A DNA stretch of 57,050 nt from Chloroflexi bacterium ADurb.Bin180 (GTDB lineage: Bacteria; Chloroflexota; Anaerolineae; UBA2200). Positions 35,788-45,353 of the stretch are shown here, one piece after another. Numbering within the stretch: position 1 is the stretch's first letter; every line of letters starts with the position of its first letter. The stretch spans positions 1-57,050 of the forward strand of contig MWCV01000014.1 in assembly GCA_002070215.1 (NCBI GenBank). The letters are read 5' to 3'. Position numbers and translations under genes: made by a program. A model generated the notes under the pieces. It saw nothing but the letters and a program-made list of their open reading frames with translations. It had not been told where the DNA came from and did not search any database.

Positions 35788-37185
35788 GTGAAAATCACCT
35801 TCTTCGGAGCGGCGCAAACGGTGACCGGCTCCATGCATATGGTCGAGGCCAACGGCAGACGAATCCTGCTAGACTGTGGCCTCTTTCAGGGCCGGCGCCA
35901 GGAAACCTTCGAGCGCAACAGACACCTTCCCTTCGACGCGCGAGATGTCGATGCAGTAGTGCTCTCTCACGCCCACATTGACCACAGTGGCAACATTCCC
36001 AACCTGGTCAGCAGCGGGTTCAGGGGCCGCATCTACTGCACCTACGCCACCCGCGACCTGTGCAGCGCCATGCTGCTGGACTCGGGTCACATCCAGGAAA
36101 GCGACGTCACCTACGTCAACAACAAGCGCCGCCGTGCCGGGCAGCCGCCGGTGGAGCCAGTGTACACCGTAGCCGACGCCCGTGCCAGCCTTAAGCACCT
36201 GGAAGGCATCGCCTACCACCGAGCATTTCCTGTAACCGACGGCATCGCGGCCACGTTCTTCGACGCCGGACACATTCTGGGCTCGGCAGTCACTGTTCTG
36301 GAGATTGTGGAGGCCGGCCAGAAGCGGCATCTGTGTTTTAGCGGCGACCTAGGTCGACGCCACTTGCCGGTGCTGCGCGACCCCGAACCCCCTCCCCAGG
36401 TCGATGCCATGATCGTCGAAAGCACCTATGGCACTCGTTTGCACGCCTCGCCTGAGGAGGCAGCACACTCCTTGAGCCAGGCCATCGGCCACACCATCGA
36501 GCGAGGCGGCAAGGTGATTATCCCGGCTTTTGCCGTGGGTCGAACGCAGGATATTGTCTACGACCTGCACAAGCTGATCCAGAACGGGGACCTGCCGTCT
36601 CTGCCGGTCTATGTGGACAGCCCCCTGGCGGTGGACGTCACCCGTATGTTCCGTCTCCACCCCGAATGCTACGATCAGGAGATGCGCCAGTACGTCAACC
36701 AGCAGGACGACCCCTTTGGTTTTCACCGGCTGGTGTATGTGCGCTCGGTCGAAGAGTCCAAAGCGCTCAACCAGCTGCGCACACCCTGCATCATCGTCAG
36801 TGCCTCGGGCATGTGCGAAGGCGGACGCATCCTGCACCACCTCAAGAACAACCTCGGCGATCCACGCAACACAGTGCTATTCGTGGGCTTTCAGGCCGAG
36901 AACACCCTCGGCCGCAAGCTGGTCGAAGGCAACAAGACGGTGCCGATCCTTGGCGAGATGGTTCACGTGCGCGCTGAGGTCAGCGCCCTTGATGGTTACA
37001 GCGCCCATGCCGACCATGACGAGATTCTGTCCTATGTCAACCTGGTACGAGCAGCAGGGAACCTCGAACACGCGTACTGTGTTCACGGGGATGCCGAGTC
37101 CTGTGAGGCCATGGGCACTGCCTTTCGCCAGCTGGGCGTGAAGGATGTCACAGTGCCGCAGCTCGGACAGGCGGTAGACCTGTGA
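35788..37185 (+). CDS. Beta-CASP metallo-beta-lactamase RNA-processing nuclease
   Basis: The 465-residue protein has the metallo-beta-lactamase motif SHAHIDHSGN, further ligands in DAGHILGSA and FSGDLG, a beta-CASP domain (IIPAFAVGRTQDIV, IIVSASGMCEGGRI), and the final RMMBL part (VSALDGYSAHADHDE). This is the CPSF73-like bacterial family thought to cut RNA. GTG at 35788 is preferred because GGGAGG lies five bases upstream; the longer ORF has no such site. It heads an operon in which each gene overlaps or nearly touches the next. Confidence 0.9.
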   Translation: MKITFFGAAQTVTGSMHMVEANGRRILLDCGLFQGRRQETFERNRHLPFDARDVDAVVLSHAHIDHSGNIPNLVSSGFRGRIYCTYATRDLCSAMLLDSGHIQESDVTYVNNKRRRAGQPPVEPVYTVADARASLKHLEGIAYHRAFPVTDGIAATFFDAGHILGSAVTVLEIVEAGQKRHLCFSGDLGRRHLPVLRDPEPPPQVDAMIVESTYGTRLHASPEEAAHSLSQAIGHTIERGGKVIIPAFAVGRTQDIVYDLHKLIQNGDLPSLPVYVDSPLAVDVTRMFRLHPECYDQEMRQYVNQQDDPFGFHRLVYVRSVEESKALNQLRTPCIIVSASGMCEGGRILHHLKNNLGDPRNTVLFVGFQAENTLGRKLVEGNKTVPILGEMVHVRAEVSALDGYSAHADHDEILSYVNLVRAAGNLEHAYCVHGDAESCEAMGTAFRQLGVKDVTVPQLGQAVDL

Positions 37186-37862
37186 CCGGGCGGGCCAACG
37201 GCGACCGCGGCCGCTGGCGGGTCGACCTGCATATCCACACCTGCTACTCGCCCGACTCGTTGACGCGTCTCGAAGAGGTGATCGCTGCGGCAGCCCGGCG
37301 CAGCCTGGCCGCTCTGGCCATCACCGACCACGACGCCGTCGACGGGGCACTGGCCCTGGCCAGGATCGCCTCTTTTCCCGTCATTGTGGGCGAAGAGATC
37401 GAAACTGGGGATGGCGAGATCATCGGCCTGTTCCTGAAAGAGTTCATTCCTCCGCGGCTTGGCCCTGCAGAGACGGTCGCACGCATTCGCCGCCAGGGGG
37501 GGGTTGTCTACGTGCCCCACCCTTTTGACCACCACCGCTTTCCTTTGCGCGAGCCGACCCTCCAGGCACTGGCTTCCGAGGTAGACCTCGTCGAAGTCCT
37601 GAACGCCAGGGTGAGCAACGCGGCATTCAATGCGAGGGCGGCGAGCTTTGCCCGACAACACAACCTTCCCGGAGGCGCAGGCAGCGACGCCCATTCACCC
37701 GGCGAGATCGGTCGCGCCTACGTGGAGATGGAACCCTTCACCGACCGTGATAGCTTTATGTCCAGCATTGCCCGGGCCACTGTGGGTGGAACCGTGAGCG
37801 GGTTCCACGTTCACTTCCTGTCCACATGGGCCAAGCTGATCAAACGCAGGAGAACGCCATGA
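37182..37862 (+). CDS. PHP-domain phosphoesterase
   Basis: The 226-residue protein has the four PHP motifs: VDLHIHTCYSPDS, ITDHDAVDG, VYVPHPFDHH and GAGSDAHSPGEIG. It is a metal-dependent phosphoesterase, probably acting on a nucleotide or an oligonucleotide end. The GTG start overlaps the preceding stop as GTGA, so translation is coupled. Linked with an RNA-cutting nuclease, RNA-end processing is a reasonable guess. Confidence 0.88.
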   Translation: MTGRANGDRGRWRVDLHIHTCYSPDSLTRLEEVIAAAARRSLAALAITDHDAVDGALALARIASFPVIVGEEIETGDGEIIGLFLKEFIPPRLGPAETVARIRRQGGVVYVPHPFDHHRFPLREPTLQALASEVDLVEVLNARVSNAAFNARAASFARQHNLPGGAGSDAHSPGEIGRAYVEMEPFTDRDSFMSSIARATVGGTVSGFHVHFLSTWAKLIKRRRTP

Positions 37863-38857
37863 GCACTGAGCAAGCTCTGTTGTGGTCAATCGCTGCCGCT
37901 ATCGTCCCGACGGCTGTCTATGTGATGGTACTGTGGTGGCTTGACCGCTACGAGAAGGAGCCGCAGCGGCTCCTCTGGTCGGCGTTCATCTGGGGTGCCG
38001 CGCCGGCGGTGATTCTCTCACTAGTCGCCGAGTCGGTCCTGCAGATTCCCCTGGCAGATCTGGGGAAGGCTGGTGCCGAGCTGGCGTCCAGCTCCTTCCT
38101 TGCCCCCGTGGTGGAGGAGCTGGCCAAGGGCGTCGCGGTTCTCCTGATCTTGCTGCTCTTCCGCAGCGAGTTCGACAACGTGCTCGACGGCATTATCTAT
38201 GGTGCGACGGTTGGCTTTGGTTTCGCCATGACCGAGAACGTCTTTTACTTTATGGACAGTTTTGCCGAGAGCGGCGTCGACGGCCTGACCATAGTCATCT
38301 TTATGCGGGCGATCGTGTTTGGCTTGAACCACGCCCTTTTTACCTCTGTTTTCGGGGCCGCTCTGGGTTACACCAGACAGACCAGAACCGGCTGCCTGCG
38401 CTGGCTGGCTCCACCTCTCGGATTGCTGGGCGCAATGACTCTGCACGGGATCCACAACCTGTTCGCCTCGCTTTCCGGAGAAATGTGTTTTAGTTTAGTG
38501 ATTAGTTTCCTCAGCGATTGGGCGGGCGTGCTGGTCATTCTGGTCGTGCTGTGGCTCTCGGCCAGGCAGGAGAAAAGGTGGATCACTGAAAACCTCCGGC
38601 CAGAGGTCGCCAGCGGCCTGATCTCTCAGGCGGACTATGACATGATCTGCTCCTATCGCCGGCGGCAGGCGGCGCTGTGGCGGGCCAGACTGAGGTTGGA
38701 CAGGGGAGAGACACGCCGTGTCGACCGACTGACCCGACTCGCCACCGAGTTGGCCTTCAAGCTGCATCAGGGCGACGACAAGAGAGCCCGGAAACTTCGC
38801 GAGCAAATCGCTGCCCTCAACGGGATTCCACCAGTGCAAGGAGGTACCAGTGGCTGA
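37859..38857 (+). CDS. PrsW-family intramembrane metalloprotease
   Basis: The 332-residue membrane protein has about eight spans. The PrsW motifs are visible: APVVEELAKG (EExxK), FAMTENVFYF, NHALFTSVFG and LHGIHN. Such proteases cut anti-sigma factors in Bacillus. A charged cytoplasmic C-terminal region of about 90 residues extends beyond the usual core. ATG at 37859 overlaps the PHP stop (ATGA). The substrate here is unknown. Confidence 0.88.
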   Translation: MSTEQALLWSIAAAIVPTAVYVMVLWWLDRYEKEPQRLLWSAFIWGAAPAVILSLVAESVLQIPLADLGKAGAELASSSFLAPVVEELAKGVAVLLILLLFRSEFDNVLDGIIYGATVGFGFAMTENVFYFMDSFAESGVDGLTIVIFMRAIVFGLNHALFTSVFGAALGYTRQTRTGCLRWLAPPLGLLGAMTLHGIHNLFASLSGEMCFSLVISFLSDWAGVLVILVVLWLSARQEKRWITENLRPEVASGLISQADYDMICSYRRRQAALWRARLRLDRGETRRVDRLTRLATELAFKLHQGDDKRARKLREQIAALNGIPPVQGGTSG

Positions 38858-40391
38858 TCGCTCCTATGAAGCAGTAGTAGTCGGTGCTGGCAATGGCGGG
38901 CTGGCGGCAGCCGCCCAGCTCGCTGCCAAGGGTGTCAAGGTGCTGCTGCTCGAACAGCACAACGTGCCAGGCGGTTTTGCCACCAGCTTTGTGCGCGGAC
39001 GATTCGAGTTCGAGGGCGCAATGCACCTCATCGCTGATATGGGACCGCCCGAGAACCGGGGGTCGGTGCGCGAGTTCCTGGAAGATGACCTGGGCGTCCA
39101 CCTGCAATGGTTCGAGATCCCCGAGGCCTACCGGCTCATCCAGACTGACCCGGCCCACGCGATGAACGTCAAGATACACTATGGCGTGGATCGTTTTGTC
39201 AATGACATCGCCAGCGCTGTGCCTGGCTCGCGCGAAGCCGTGGCCAGGTATGTCGACCTCTGCCTGGAGGTAGTTGATGCGATCACCTACCTGGGCGAGT
39301 CGCGCGGCAAGCCAGACCGCAAGGTGCTGATGTCCAGGTACGGCAACTTGCTCAAGACGGCGGCCTACACGGTGGACGATGTCGAGAAGCGGCTGAACGT
39401 GCCCGACCGCGCCCTGGAGATCTTCCACGCCCTGTGGACCTACCTGGGCTGCCCTACCAGTCGGCTGAACTTTACCGTCTTTGCGGCGATGATGGCCAAG
39501 CTCATCGTCTACGGCGGCTATATCCCGCGCCACCGCTCGCACGAGTTCACCTCTGCCGTTGAGGCGCGCATCCGTGAGCTCGGCGGAACGACCGAGTTCA
39601 ACACCAGAGTCGAGCAGATCCTGGTCGACAACGGGCAGGTGACAGGAGTAGTGACCTCCAAGGGCGAGCGGATCGCCACGCGCCACGTGGTCTCCAACGC
39701 TTCGCCGACCCTGGTCTACAACCGGCTCATTCAGCCGCGCAGTGCTGTGCCTCCTGTTGCCCTGCAGGAGGCCAATGCCCACGTGAATGGCGTAGCGGGC
39801 TTTACCGTATATCTCGGCCTGGATGCCTCGCCCCAACAACTCGGCCTCACCGAGTACAGCTACCTGGTGTACGAGAGCGGCGACTCTACCCGAATGTATG
39901 AAACGATGAAGACCCTCGGCGTCCCCCGGGCACAGGCCAGTTCCTGCCTCAACAACTGCGTGCCTGACTGCTCACCGCCAGGCACAAGCATCGTCGCCAT
40001 CACCACCCTCTTTCGACCTGACGCCTGGAGCCAAGTCAGAGCCGAGGACTATGTAGCAGTCAAGAACCGCATCGCGCTGGGTCTCATCGAGGATTTCGAA
40101 AAGGCCACCGGCGCTCCGCTCCGCCAGCACATCGAGGAAGTCGAGGTCGCCACCCCTCTGACCTATGCGCGCTACACCGGCAGTCACGGCGGCACCATCT
40201 ACGGCTACGAGCCAGAGTCCTGGGACTCGCTCTTGCCGAGGATGATGGCGCTTACCGGACCCAGGGCAGTGCAAGGCCTCGAGTTCTGCGGCGGCTACGC
40301 CTTCCGCTGCCACGGCTACAGCAGTTCCTTCATGTCAGGCCAGACCGCGGGACTGTTGACGCTGCAGAGCCTGATCAACGAGAGAGGGTAG
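38850..40391 (+). CDS. Carotenoid-desaturase/isomerase-like FAD oxidoreductase
   Basis: The 513-residue protein has an N-terminal dinucleotide-binding fold (AVVVGAGNGGLAAAAQLA, LLLEQHNVPGG). A C-terminal FAD segment (GLEFCGGYAFRCHGYSSSFM) follows, as in phytoene desaturase or CrtISO-type enzymes. No carotenoid genes lie nearby, so the substrate could be another polyene or lipid. The start is GTG at 38850 with AAGGAGG upstream, overlapping the PrsW stop by eight bases. The following reductase gene probably supplies or takes electrons. Confidence 0.82.
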   Translation: MADRSYEAVVVGAGNGGLAAAAQLAAKGVKVLLLEQHNVPGGFATSFVRGRFEFEGAMHLIADMGPPENRGSVREFLEDDLGVHLQWFEIPEAYRLIQTDPAHAMNVKIHYGVDRFVNDIASAVPGSREAVARYVDLCLEVVDAITYLGESRGKPDRKVLMSRYGNLLKTAAYTVDDVEKRLNVPDRALEIFHALWTYLGCPTSRLNFTVFAAMMAKLIVYGGYIPRHRSHEFTSAVEARIRELGGTTEFNTRVEQILVDNGQVTGVVTSKGERIATRHVVSNASPTLVYNRLIQPRSAVPPVALQEANAHVNGVAGFTVYLGLDASPQQLGLTEYSYLVYESGDSTRMYETMKTLGVPRAQASSCLNNCVPDCSPPGTSIVAITTLFRPDAWSQVRAEDYVAVKNRIALGLIEDFEKATGAPLRQHIEEVEVATPLTYARYTGSHGGTIYGYEPESWDSLLPRMMALTGPRAVQGLEFCGGYAFRCHGYSSSFMSGQTAGLLTLQSLINERG

Positions 40392-40395
40392 GGCC

Positions 40396-41610
40396 ATGAA
40401 GATCAGCATCAGAGGATTCCTGCTCGATATGCTCGCCTTCCAGGGTCTGAGCAAACAGCGCCAGAAGCGCATCGCCAGTGCCTCGGCCGAGCCAATGCCC
40501 GTCCATCCGGTCAACCGGTTGGCACAAGAGATCCATCCCGACAGGCTCAGACTGATCGTCGACTCGGTCAAGGACGAGACCCGCAGCAGCCGCACCTTCC
40601 GCCTGGTTCCTGATCGGGCCAGCGGGTTCACCGCCCTGCCGCCCTTTCGCGCCGGTCAGTACCTCAGCCTCAAGGTCGCGGCCAACGGTGTGCGCATCAC
40701 CCGGCCGTTCTCCATCTCATCGGCACCCTACGAGGCACTCGGGCCGCAAGGGTACTACGACCTCACGATCAAGCGCGTGGCCGACGGGTTCCTGACTCCG
40801 TACCTGTGGGACAACTGGAAGGCTGGCACGGCCATTGAGAGCAGCGCGCCGACCGGTTTCTTCTACCACGAGCCGTTGCGCGATGCACACCAGATCATCG
40901 GCCTGGCTGGCGGGTCCGGAGTAACCCCCTTCCGTTCGATGGCCCGCGAGATCGTGCACGGCAGCCTGGATGCGGAACTGGTGCTGCTCTATGGCAGCAG
41001 TGCCGAAGACGACATCCTGTTCTATGACGAGCTCAAGGCTCTCGAGCGGGAAGCGGAGGGCCGGGTGCGCATCGTCCACGTCCTGAGCTGCGAGAAGGTC
41101 ACCCTGCCGGGCTGCGAAGCCGGTTTCATCACTGCCGACCTTGTGCGCCGCTACGGCGATGTGGACCAGGGCACCCTCTTTGTCTGCGGGCCGCAGGCGA
41201 TGTACGACTTTAGCCGGGGGGAGCTGGCTACACTCAACCTGCCTCGCCGTAGAGTGAGATGGGAAGCCTTTGGTGAAGTCAAGAACATCGCCCGCCATCC
41301 GGCTTTTCCGCCGCAGGCCGTGGGCACGACCCACCGTATCAAGGTCCAGGTCAACGGAGTGAGCGCAGAAGTGCCGGCCAGCGCTACCGAGACGGTCCTG
41401 GTCGCGTTGGAGCGAGCCGGGCTGGAGCCGCCCTCGCAGTGCCGCTCCGGGGAGTGCGGCTATTGCCGGTCCCTGCTGCTCTCCGGAGACATCTTTATCG
41501 TTCCAGAGACCGACGGCCGGCGTGCAGCGGACTGCGAGTTTGGGTACTTTCACCCCTGCTCGAGCTATCCGCTGTCGGATCTCGAAGTGAGGGTGCCACA
41601 GACGCCATGA
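40396..41610 (+). CDS. Ferredoxin-NAD(P)H reductase-type protein with 2Fe-2S domain
   Basis: The 404-residue protein has an FAD domain (RITRPFSISSAP), an NAD(P) domain (IIGLAGGSGVTPFRSM, TLFVCGPQAMYDF), and a C-terminal plant-type [2Fe-2S] ferredoxin domain (CRSGECGYC with a later Cys in FHPCSSYP). It moves electrons between NAD(P)H and a partner, likely the desaturase-like flavoprotein four bases upstream. The order flavin, NAD, 2Fe-2S matches phthalate dioxygenase-reductase or Hcr-type proteins. The final partner is unknown. Confidence 0.88.
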   Translation: MKISIRGFLLDMLAFQGLSKQRQKRIASASAEPMPVHPVNRLAQEIHPDRLRLIVDSVKDETRSSRTFRLVPDRASGFTALPPFRAGQYLSLKVAANGVRITRPFSISSAPYEALGPQGYYDLTIKRVADGFLTPYLWDNWKAGTAIESSAPTGFFYHEPLRDAHQIIGLAGGSGVTPFRSMAREIVHGSLDAELVLLYGSSAEDDILFYDELKALEREAEGRVRIVHVLSCEKVTLPGCEAGFITADLVRRYGDVDQGTLFVCGPQAMYDFSRGELATLNLPRRRVRWEAFGEVKNIARHPAFPPQAVGTTHRIKVQVNGVSAEVPASATETVLVALERAGLEPPSQCRSGECGYCRSLLLSGDIFIVPETDGRRAADCEFGYFHPCSSYPLSDLEVRVPQTP

Positions 41611-41686
41611 GGGCCCTGGCCGCCAGTGGCCGGAGGCACCCAAGTGCCGCTCCAGGGAAAGTACGCCCCCGGTTCGCCAGTGGCGG

Positions 41687-43993
41687 CTACTGGTTGATGA
41701 GCGCCAGCAGCTCTGTACCGTATTCCTGGAGCTTGTGCGGGCCTATGCCACTGATCTGGCTCAGTGCTTGCTCGCTGCGCGGATGCGCTGCGGCAATACG
41801 GCGCAGGAGTGCATCGTGGGCAATCATGAACGCCGGCACACCCTTGGCCCTGGCGCGTTCGAGCCGCCACTGGCGCAGGCGTTGGTAGAGGGCTTCCGCG
41901 TCCTCGCTCCACTCAGCATCGAGCGTATGGGTGGGCTCCGCCGTATGGCAAGTTGTTGGAGCTTCCGTCAGTGCACGGACCGCCTCAGGGTGTTGGAGCG
42001 CACGGGTCCCTGACGGTGTGAGCCGCAACGCAACCCCCCCGTGTTCGAGCCGCCGCGCCTGGAGAAAACCCGCCGCCAACAGTCGGTCGATCAGGTGCTC
42101 CAGCGCCGGCTCAGAGCGAAAGGCCAGAGCTCCAAAGCCTGGCCCATCTAGGGCCGAAGCGGGCGCGGCGGCGTCTCCTCGCAGGACGAAGATGAGCTTC
42201 CGTCTCCCCCAGCCGCGGCCGGCGACCCTCAGGATGACGAGCATCTGCTCCCATTCCGCCATCAGGTCGATACGGGGTGCGACAGGCCTGGGCACGCAGT
42301 TGTCGCAGGCTTTGCAGCGTTGCGGACCATAGCCGCTCAGGTAGGTGCAGATGTGCCCATGACGGCAGTGGCGAGTGTTGGCGTAGGCCACCATTTCATT
42401 GACCCGCTGCTCTCGAACCTGCTCGTACTGATCCAGCAGGGCGCCGATGCGTTCCTGTGCGTCTCGCGGAGTCTGCCTCAGCTCGAGCAGCATGTCACGA
42501 GCAGATGCGCGGCAACTCAGACTTCCCGAAGCACAACCGTTCCAGATTCGCTCTTCGATGGTCGCCGGATCCAGTCCTGCCACGCGGGCCACCTCGAGAG
42601 GGTCGCACTCGACTCGCTGCCGTGGCTGCAACCCACAGGCGCGACAGAAGGACTCGAGGTCGCGGTCCCTGGCGCCCAACGGGCAGGCCATCCACAAAGT
42701 CAGACAGCGAGGAATGTCGGGCCCACGCCGGATCAGCCCTGCCTGCTCCAAGAGGCTGATGGCCACCCGGACCGGGGTTTCATCGACCTGCAGGTCCCTT
42801 CTCAAGTCATCCAGGACCACTCGGCCCACGGTCGCCGGCTCCACCTGCTTCTTAATCGCCGCAAGGGTTCCGCGAAGAAGCTTCACTCCCAGGGCATCGC
42901 GCTTTGACCGCGCGCGCAGAGTGCCCTGGTCCGCTCGGGCATATAGGAGCACGCAGCGGGACGGAAGCCCGTCTCGTCCGGCCCTCCCGGCCTCCTGGTA
43001 GTAGGATTCGAGCGAGCTGGAAGGCTCAAAGTGCAGAACAAAGCGGATGTCGGGTTTGTCAATTCCCATCCCGAAGGCGATCGTGGCCACAATGACCCGC
43101 GCTCGCCCGCTCATGAACTCTTCCTGCGCCCGGGCGCGGTCTTCAATTCCGGCGTGATAGTGAATAGCAGTGACTCCCTGGCTGCGCAGCAGGCTGGCCA
43201 GCTCCTCACAGCGCGCCCTGGTTCCGGCATACACGATACCCGCGCCCGGCTCGTGGGAGCAGATATCCAGGAGTGACTGTAGCTTCTCATCTTGATTGCG
43301 CAGCTGAATCACCTCGAACCGCAGGTTGCTGCGCAGGACCTCACCACTCACCACGCGCATTGGACCAAGCCGCTGCAGGATATCGTTCCTTACGCCCGGT
43401 GGTGCTGTGGCAGTGAGGGCCAGCAGGGGAGGCTGGCCCAGGAGTCGCCTGGATTCGGCGATGTGCAGGTAGTCGGGGCGGAAATCGTGCCCCCACATAC
43501 TGACGCAGTGCGCTTCATCAATGACCAGGCGGTTTACGCCGCCCCGTCGCATGCTGTGGATGAAGGAGGGCTGACGAAGACGCTCTGGCGCGGCGTAGAC
43601 AAGGCGGTATTTGCCTCGCTCGACTCCCTCGAGGCGTCGATGCAGCTCATCCCCTTCCAGCGAGCTGTTGATCGCCGTGGCGAGGTGCGACACTCCGCGC
43701 GGGAGTTTGTCAACCTGGTCCTTCATCAGAGCGATGAGGGGCGAGATGACCAGTGTGCAGCCAGTGGTGTCACGCAGCGACGGCAGCTGGTAGGTGAGCG
43801 ACTTGCCGCCACCCGTAGGCAGTATCGCCAGCACGTCCTCCCCTCGTGCTACACAGTGCATGATCTCAGCCTGGCCGGGAAGAAGATGCTCAAAGCCAAA
43901 CATCTCACGCGCCGCGTCCAGCAGGGACAGTTTTTCCTGCTCAGGCACCTGAATTGGTCCGTACCGGTCAGATTCCACAGGAGAATAGCCCAT
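41687..43993 (-). CDS. recQ: RecQ-family DNA helicase
   Basis: The 768-residue protein has the helicase motifs LPTGGGKSLTYQLPS, VIDEAHCVSMWGHDFRPDY and QEAGRAGRDGLPS. A zinc-binding Cys set (CRHGHICTYL, CKACDNC) and a C-terminal HRDC domain (AHDALLRRIA, ISGIGPHKLQEYG) follow. It unwinds DNA in repair. It is longer than E. coli RecQ (about 610) because of inserts between zinc and HRDC regions. The start ATG has GAGG nearby. It lies downstream of a probable dual-OB protein and two DUF488 genes in the same orientation. Confidence 0.94.
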   Translation of the reverse strand: MGYSPVESDRYGPIQVPEQEKLSLLDAAREMFGFEHLLPGQAEIMHCVARGEDVLAILPTGGGKSLTYQLPSLRDTTGCTLVISPLIALMKDQVDKLPRGVSHLATAINSSLEGDELHRRLEGVERGKYRLVYAAPERLRQPSFIHSMRRGGVNRLVIDEAHCVSMWGHDFRPDYLHIAESRRLLGQPPLLALTATAPPGVRNDILQRLGPMRVVSGEVLRSNLRFEVIQLRNQDEKLQSLLDICSHEPGAGIVYAGTRARCEELASLLRSQGVTAIHYHAGIEDRARAQEEFMSGRARVIVATIAFGMGIDKPDIRFVLHFEPSSSLESYYQEAGRAGRDGLPSRCVLLYARADQGTLRARSKRDALGVKLLRGTLAAIKKQVEPATVGRVVLDDLRRDLQVDETPVRVAISLLEQAGLIRRGPDIPRCLTLWMACPLGARDRDLESFCRACGLQPRQRVECDPLEVARVAGLDPATIEERIWNGCASGSLSCRASARDMLLELRQTPRDAQERIGALLDQYEQVREQRVNEMVAYANTRHCRHGHICTYLSGYGPQRCKACDNCVPRPVAPRIDLMAEWEQMLVILRVAGRGWGRRKLIFVLRGDAAAPASALDGPGFGALAFRSEPALEHLIDRLLAAGFLQARRLEHGGVALRLTPSGTRALQHPEAVRALTEAPTTCHTAEPTHTLDAEWSEDAEALYQRLRQWRLERARAKGVPAFMIAHDALLRRIAAAHPRSEQALSQISGIGPHKLQEYGTELLALINQ

Positions 43994-44144
43994 CTCTGTC
44001 CTCGTGAACGCATGACTTGGCTGCCTGGACGCGGTGATGTCGCCGGGCCAGCCTGGTCTTGTTCATTCGTTGCCTTACGGTCCCGAAGTATGGCCCGGTT
44101 TCAAAGGCCCGGACGCTTGCCTCAGCCAAAGGCTACACGGCACG

Positions 44145-44861
44145 TCACGGAGTGCGGTAGTTGATGGTCACGTTGTAATCTGGCACGGCGTGCACGCCTA
44201 CGACCATCGGCCAGTGACCACCCTCGAAAGTTCGACTCAGCCCGAGCGCTAGGAAAAAGGTCTCGACCCCCGCGCGCTCCCTGAGCTGGGTGCCGGTGAG
44301 CCTTAGCTCAGTTCCTGACTCACCCAGCCACTGACGGCCCAGGGCGCGCCAGCGCAGGTCGGTCACCGGGATTCCCCTGGAATCCGCCGTCTCTGCAGAA
44401 ATCCCCGTCAGAGTGAATCCGAGGCGGGCTTGATACTGCTGAGACGGGATACCCCGCACGAACAGTGCCCAAAGATCCGTCGGCTGTACCAGACACAGGG
44501 AACGAGAATGATCGACGAGGACTTGCTGTGGGGATGGGTCCAGATGGGATTGGAGAAACTGGGTGCGAGCCGTTCCTTCGAGGCGTCCCGTTACCACCGG
44601 CCGATGATAGATCAAATCGGCGAGCCAGTCCTCGACGTGCGGTGGGTCGGGGCGCGCTTTCGACAACTCTAGCGTGACGATGTCGTACATCTCGACCACG
44701 CGCCCTGCGGCATCGGTCATATCGCCCAGGCGCAGTGAGTCGCGCTCTTTGACCGGGCGCACCCAGCCTGACTTGTCAGCACCCTCTGTCAGAAGTCCGG
44801 CCATGCAGATACCGCTGCGCATGTGTGTCATCGCCATAACTGCTACCTCGCGCATGGCCAT
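44145..44861 (-). CDS. Probable dual OB-domain protein
   Basis: The 238-residue protein begins with a motif-like segment (CMAGLLTEGADKSGWVRPVK) followed by beta-rich sequence (MYDIVTLELSKARPDPPHVE). This resembles proteins annotated as dual OB domain-containing, often found beside DUF488 genes. I cannot verify this without a search. OB folds bind nucleic acid, so a repair or restriction-like role with RecQ and DUF488 is plausible. ATG at 44861 has GGGGAGG five bases upstream. The downstream gap (43994-44144) has nothing recognisable. Confidence 0.55.
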   Translation of the reverse strand: MAMREVAVMAMTHMRSGICMAGLLTEGADKSGWVRPVKERDSLRLGDMTDAAGRVVEMYDIVTLELSKARPDPPHVEDWLADLIYHRPVVTGRLEGTARTQFLQSHLDPSPQQVLVDHSRSLCLVQPTDLWALFVRGIPSQQYQARLGFTLTGISAETADSRGIPVTDLRWRALGRQWLGESGTELRLTGTQLRERAGVETFFLALGLSRTFEGGHWPMVVGVHAVPDYNVTINYRTP

Positions 44862-44895
44862 GCCAACCTCCCCGGTCAGTATCTAGGTACCGACA

Positions 44896-45336
44896 TCACA
44901 AGTGAACTACGGTAAATCCTCCAATGCGTTGCACCCACCACTCGGCCACCAGGCGCCGGTGGCACTTGACAGGGAGTCGTTCATGACAGAGCAAACAGAT
45001 CCTGCTATACCGGCCCAGGATCTCCCGCCCCACCCGGTCAGAGTGGCGCTTCTTCAAGGCGGAACGAAAGGCGCTCTCATAGTGCTCCCAGTCGCGACTC
45101 GCGCGGTAATCATCGAGGAGTTCATCCGTCGGCGCGAGCTCGGGGTGGTGCTCGTAGGCAATGCCAAATCCCTCGCGCAGCAGGAAAGCCAGGTCGTCCT
45201 TTTTGGTGTAGCCGGCGAGTTGCGAGGTGTTACGAAGTCGGATGTCGATGACCGCATCTACGCCGGCTTCCTGGAGGGCACGAATCAATTCGCTCAAGGA
45301 CCGCCGCTCGTAGCCAATGGTGAACAGCGCCGGCAT
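44896..45336 (-). CDS. DUF488-family protein, second of pair
   Basis: The 146-residue protein has the DUF488 layout: ALFTIGYERRSLSELIRAL, VIDIRLRN, and the Cys-His motif LLCHERLPVKCHRRLVAEW. The conserved Cys and His residues suggest a metal or catalytic site. ATG at 45336 has GGGAGG directly upstream; the longer ORF is rejected. It lies 17 bp after the first DUF488 gene. The family's biochemical function is unproven. Confidence 0.85.
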   Translation of the reverse strand: MPALFTIGYERRSLSELIRALQEAGVDAVIDIRLRNTSQLAGYTKKDDLAFLLREGFGIAYEHHPELAPTDELLDDYRASRDWEHYESAFRSALKKRHSDRVGREILGRYSRICLLCHERLPVKCHRRLVAEWWVQRIGGFTVVHL

Positions 45337-45353
45337 GGCCCTCCCCCTCAAGA

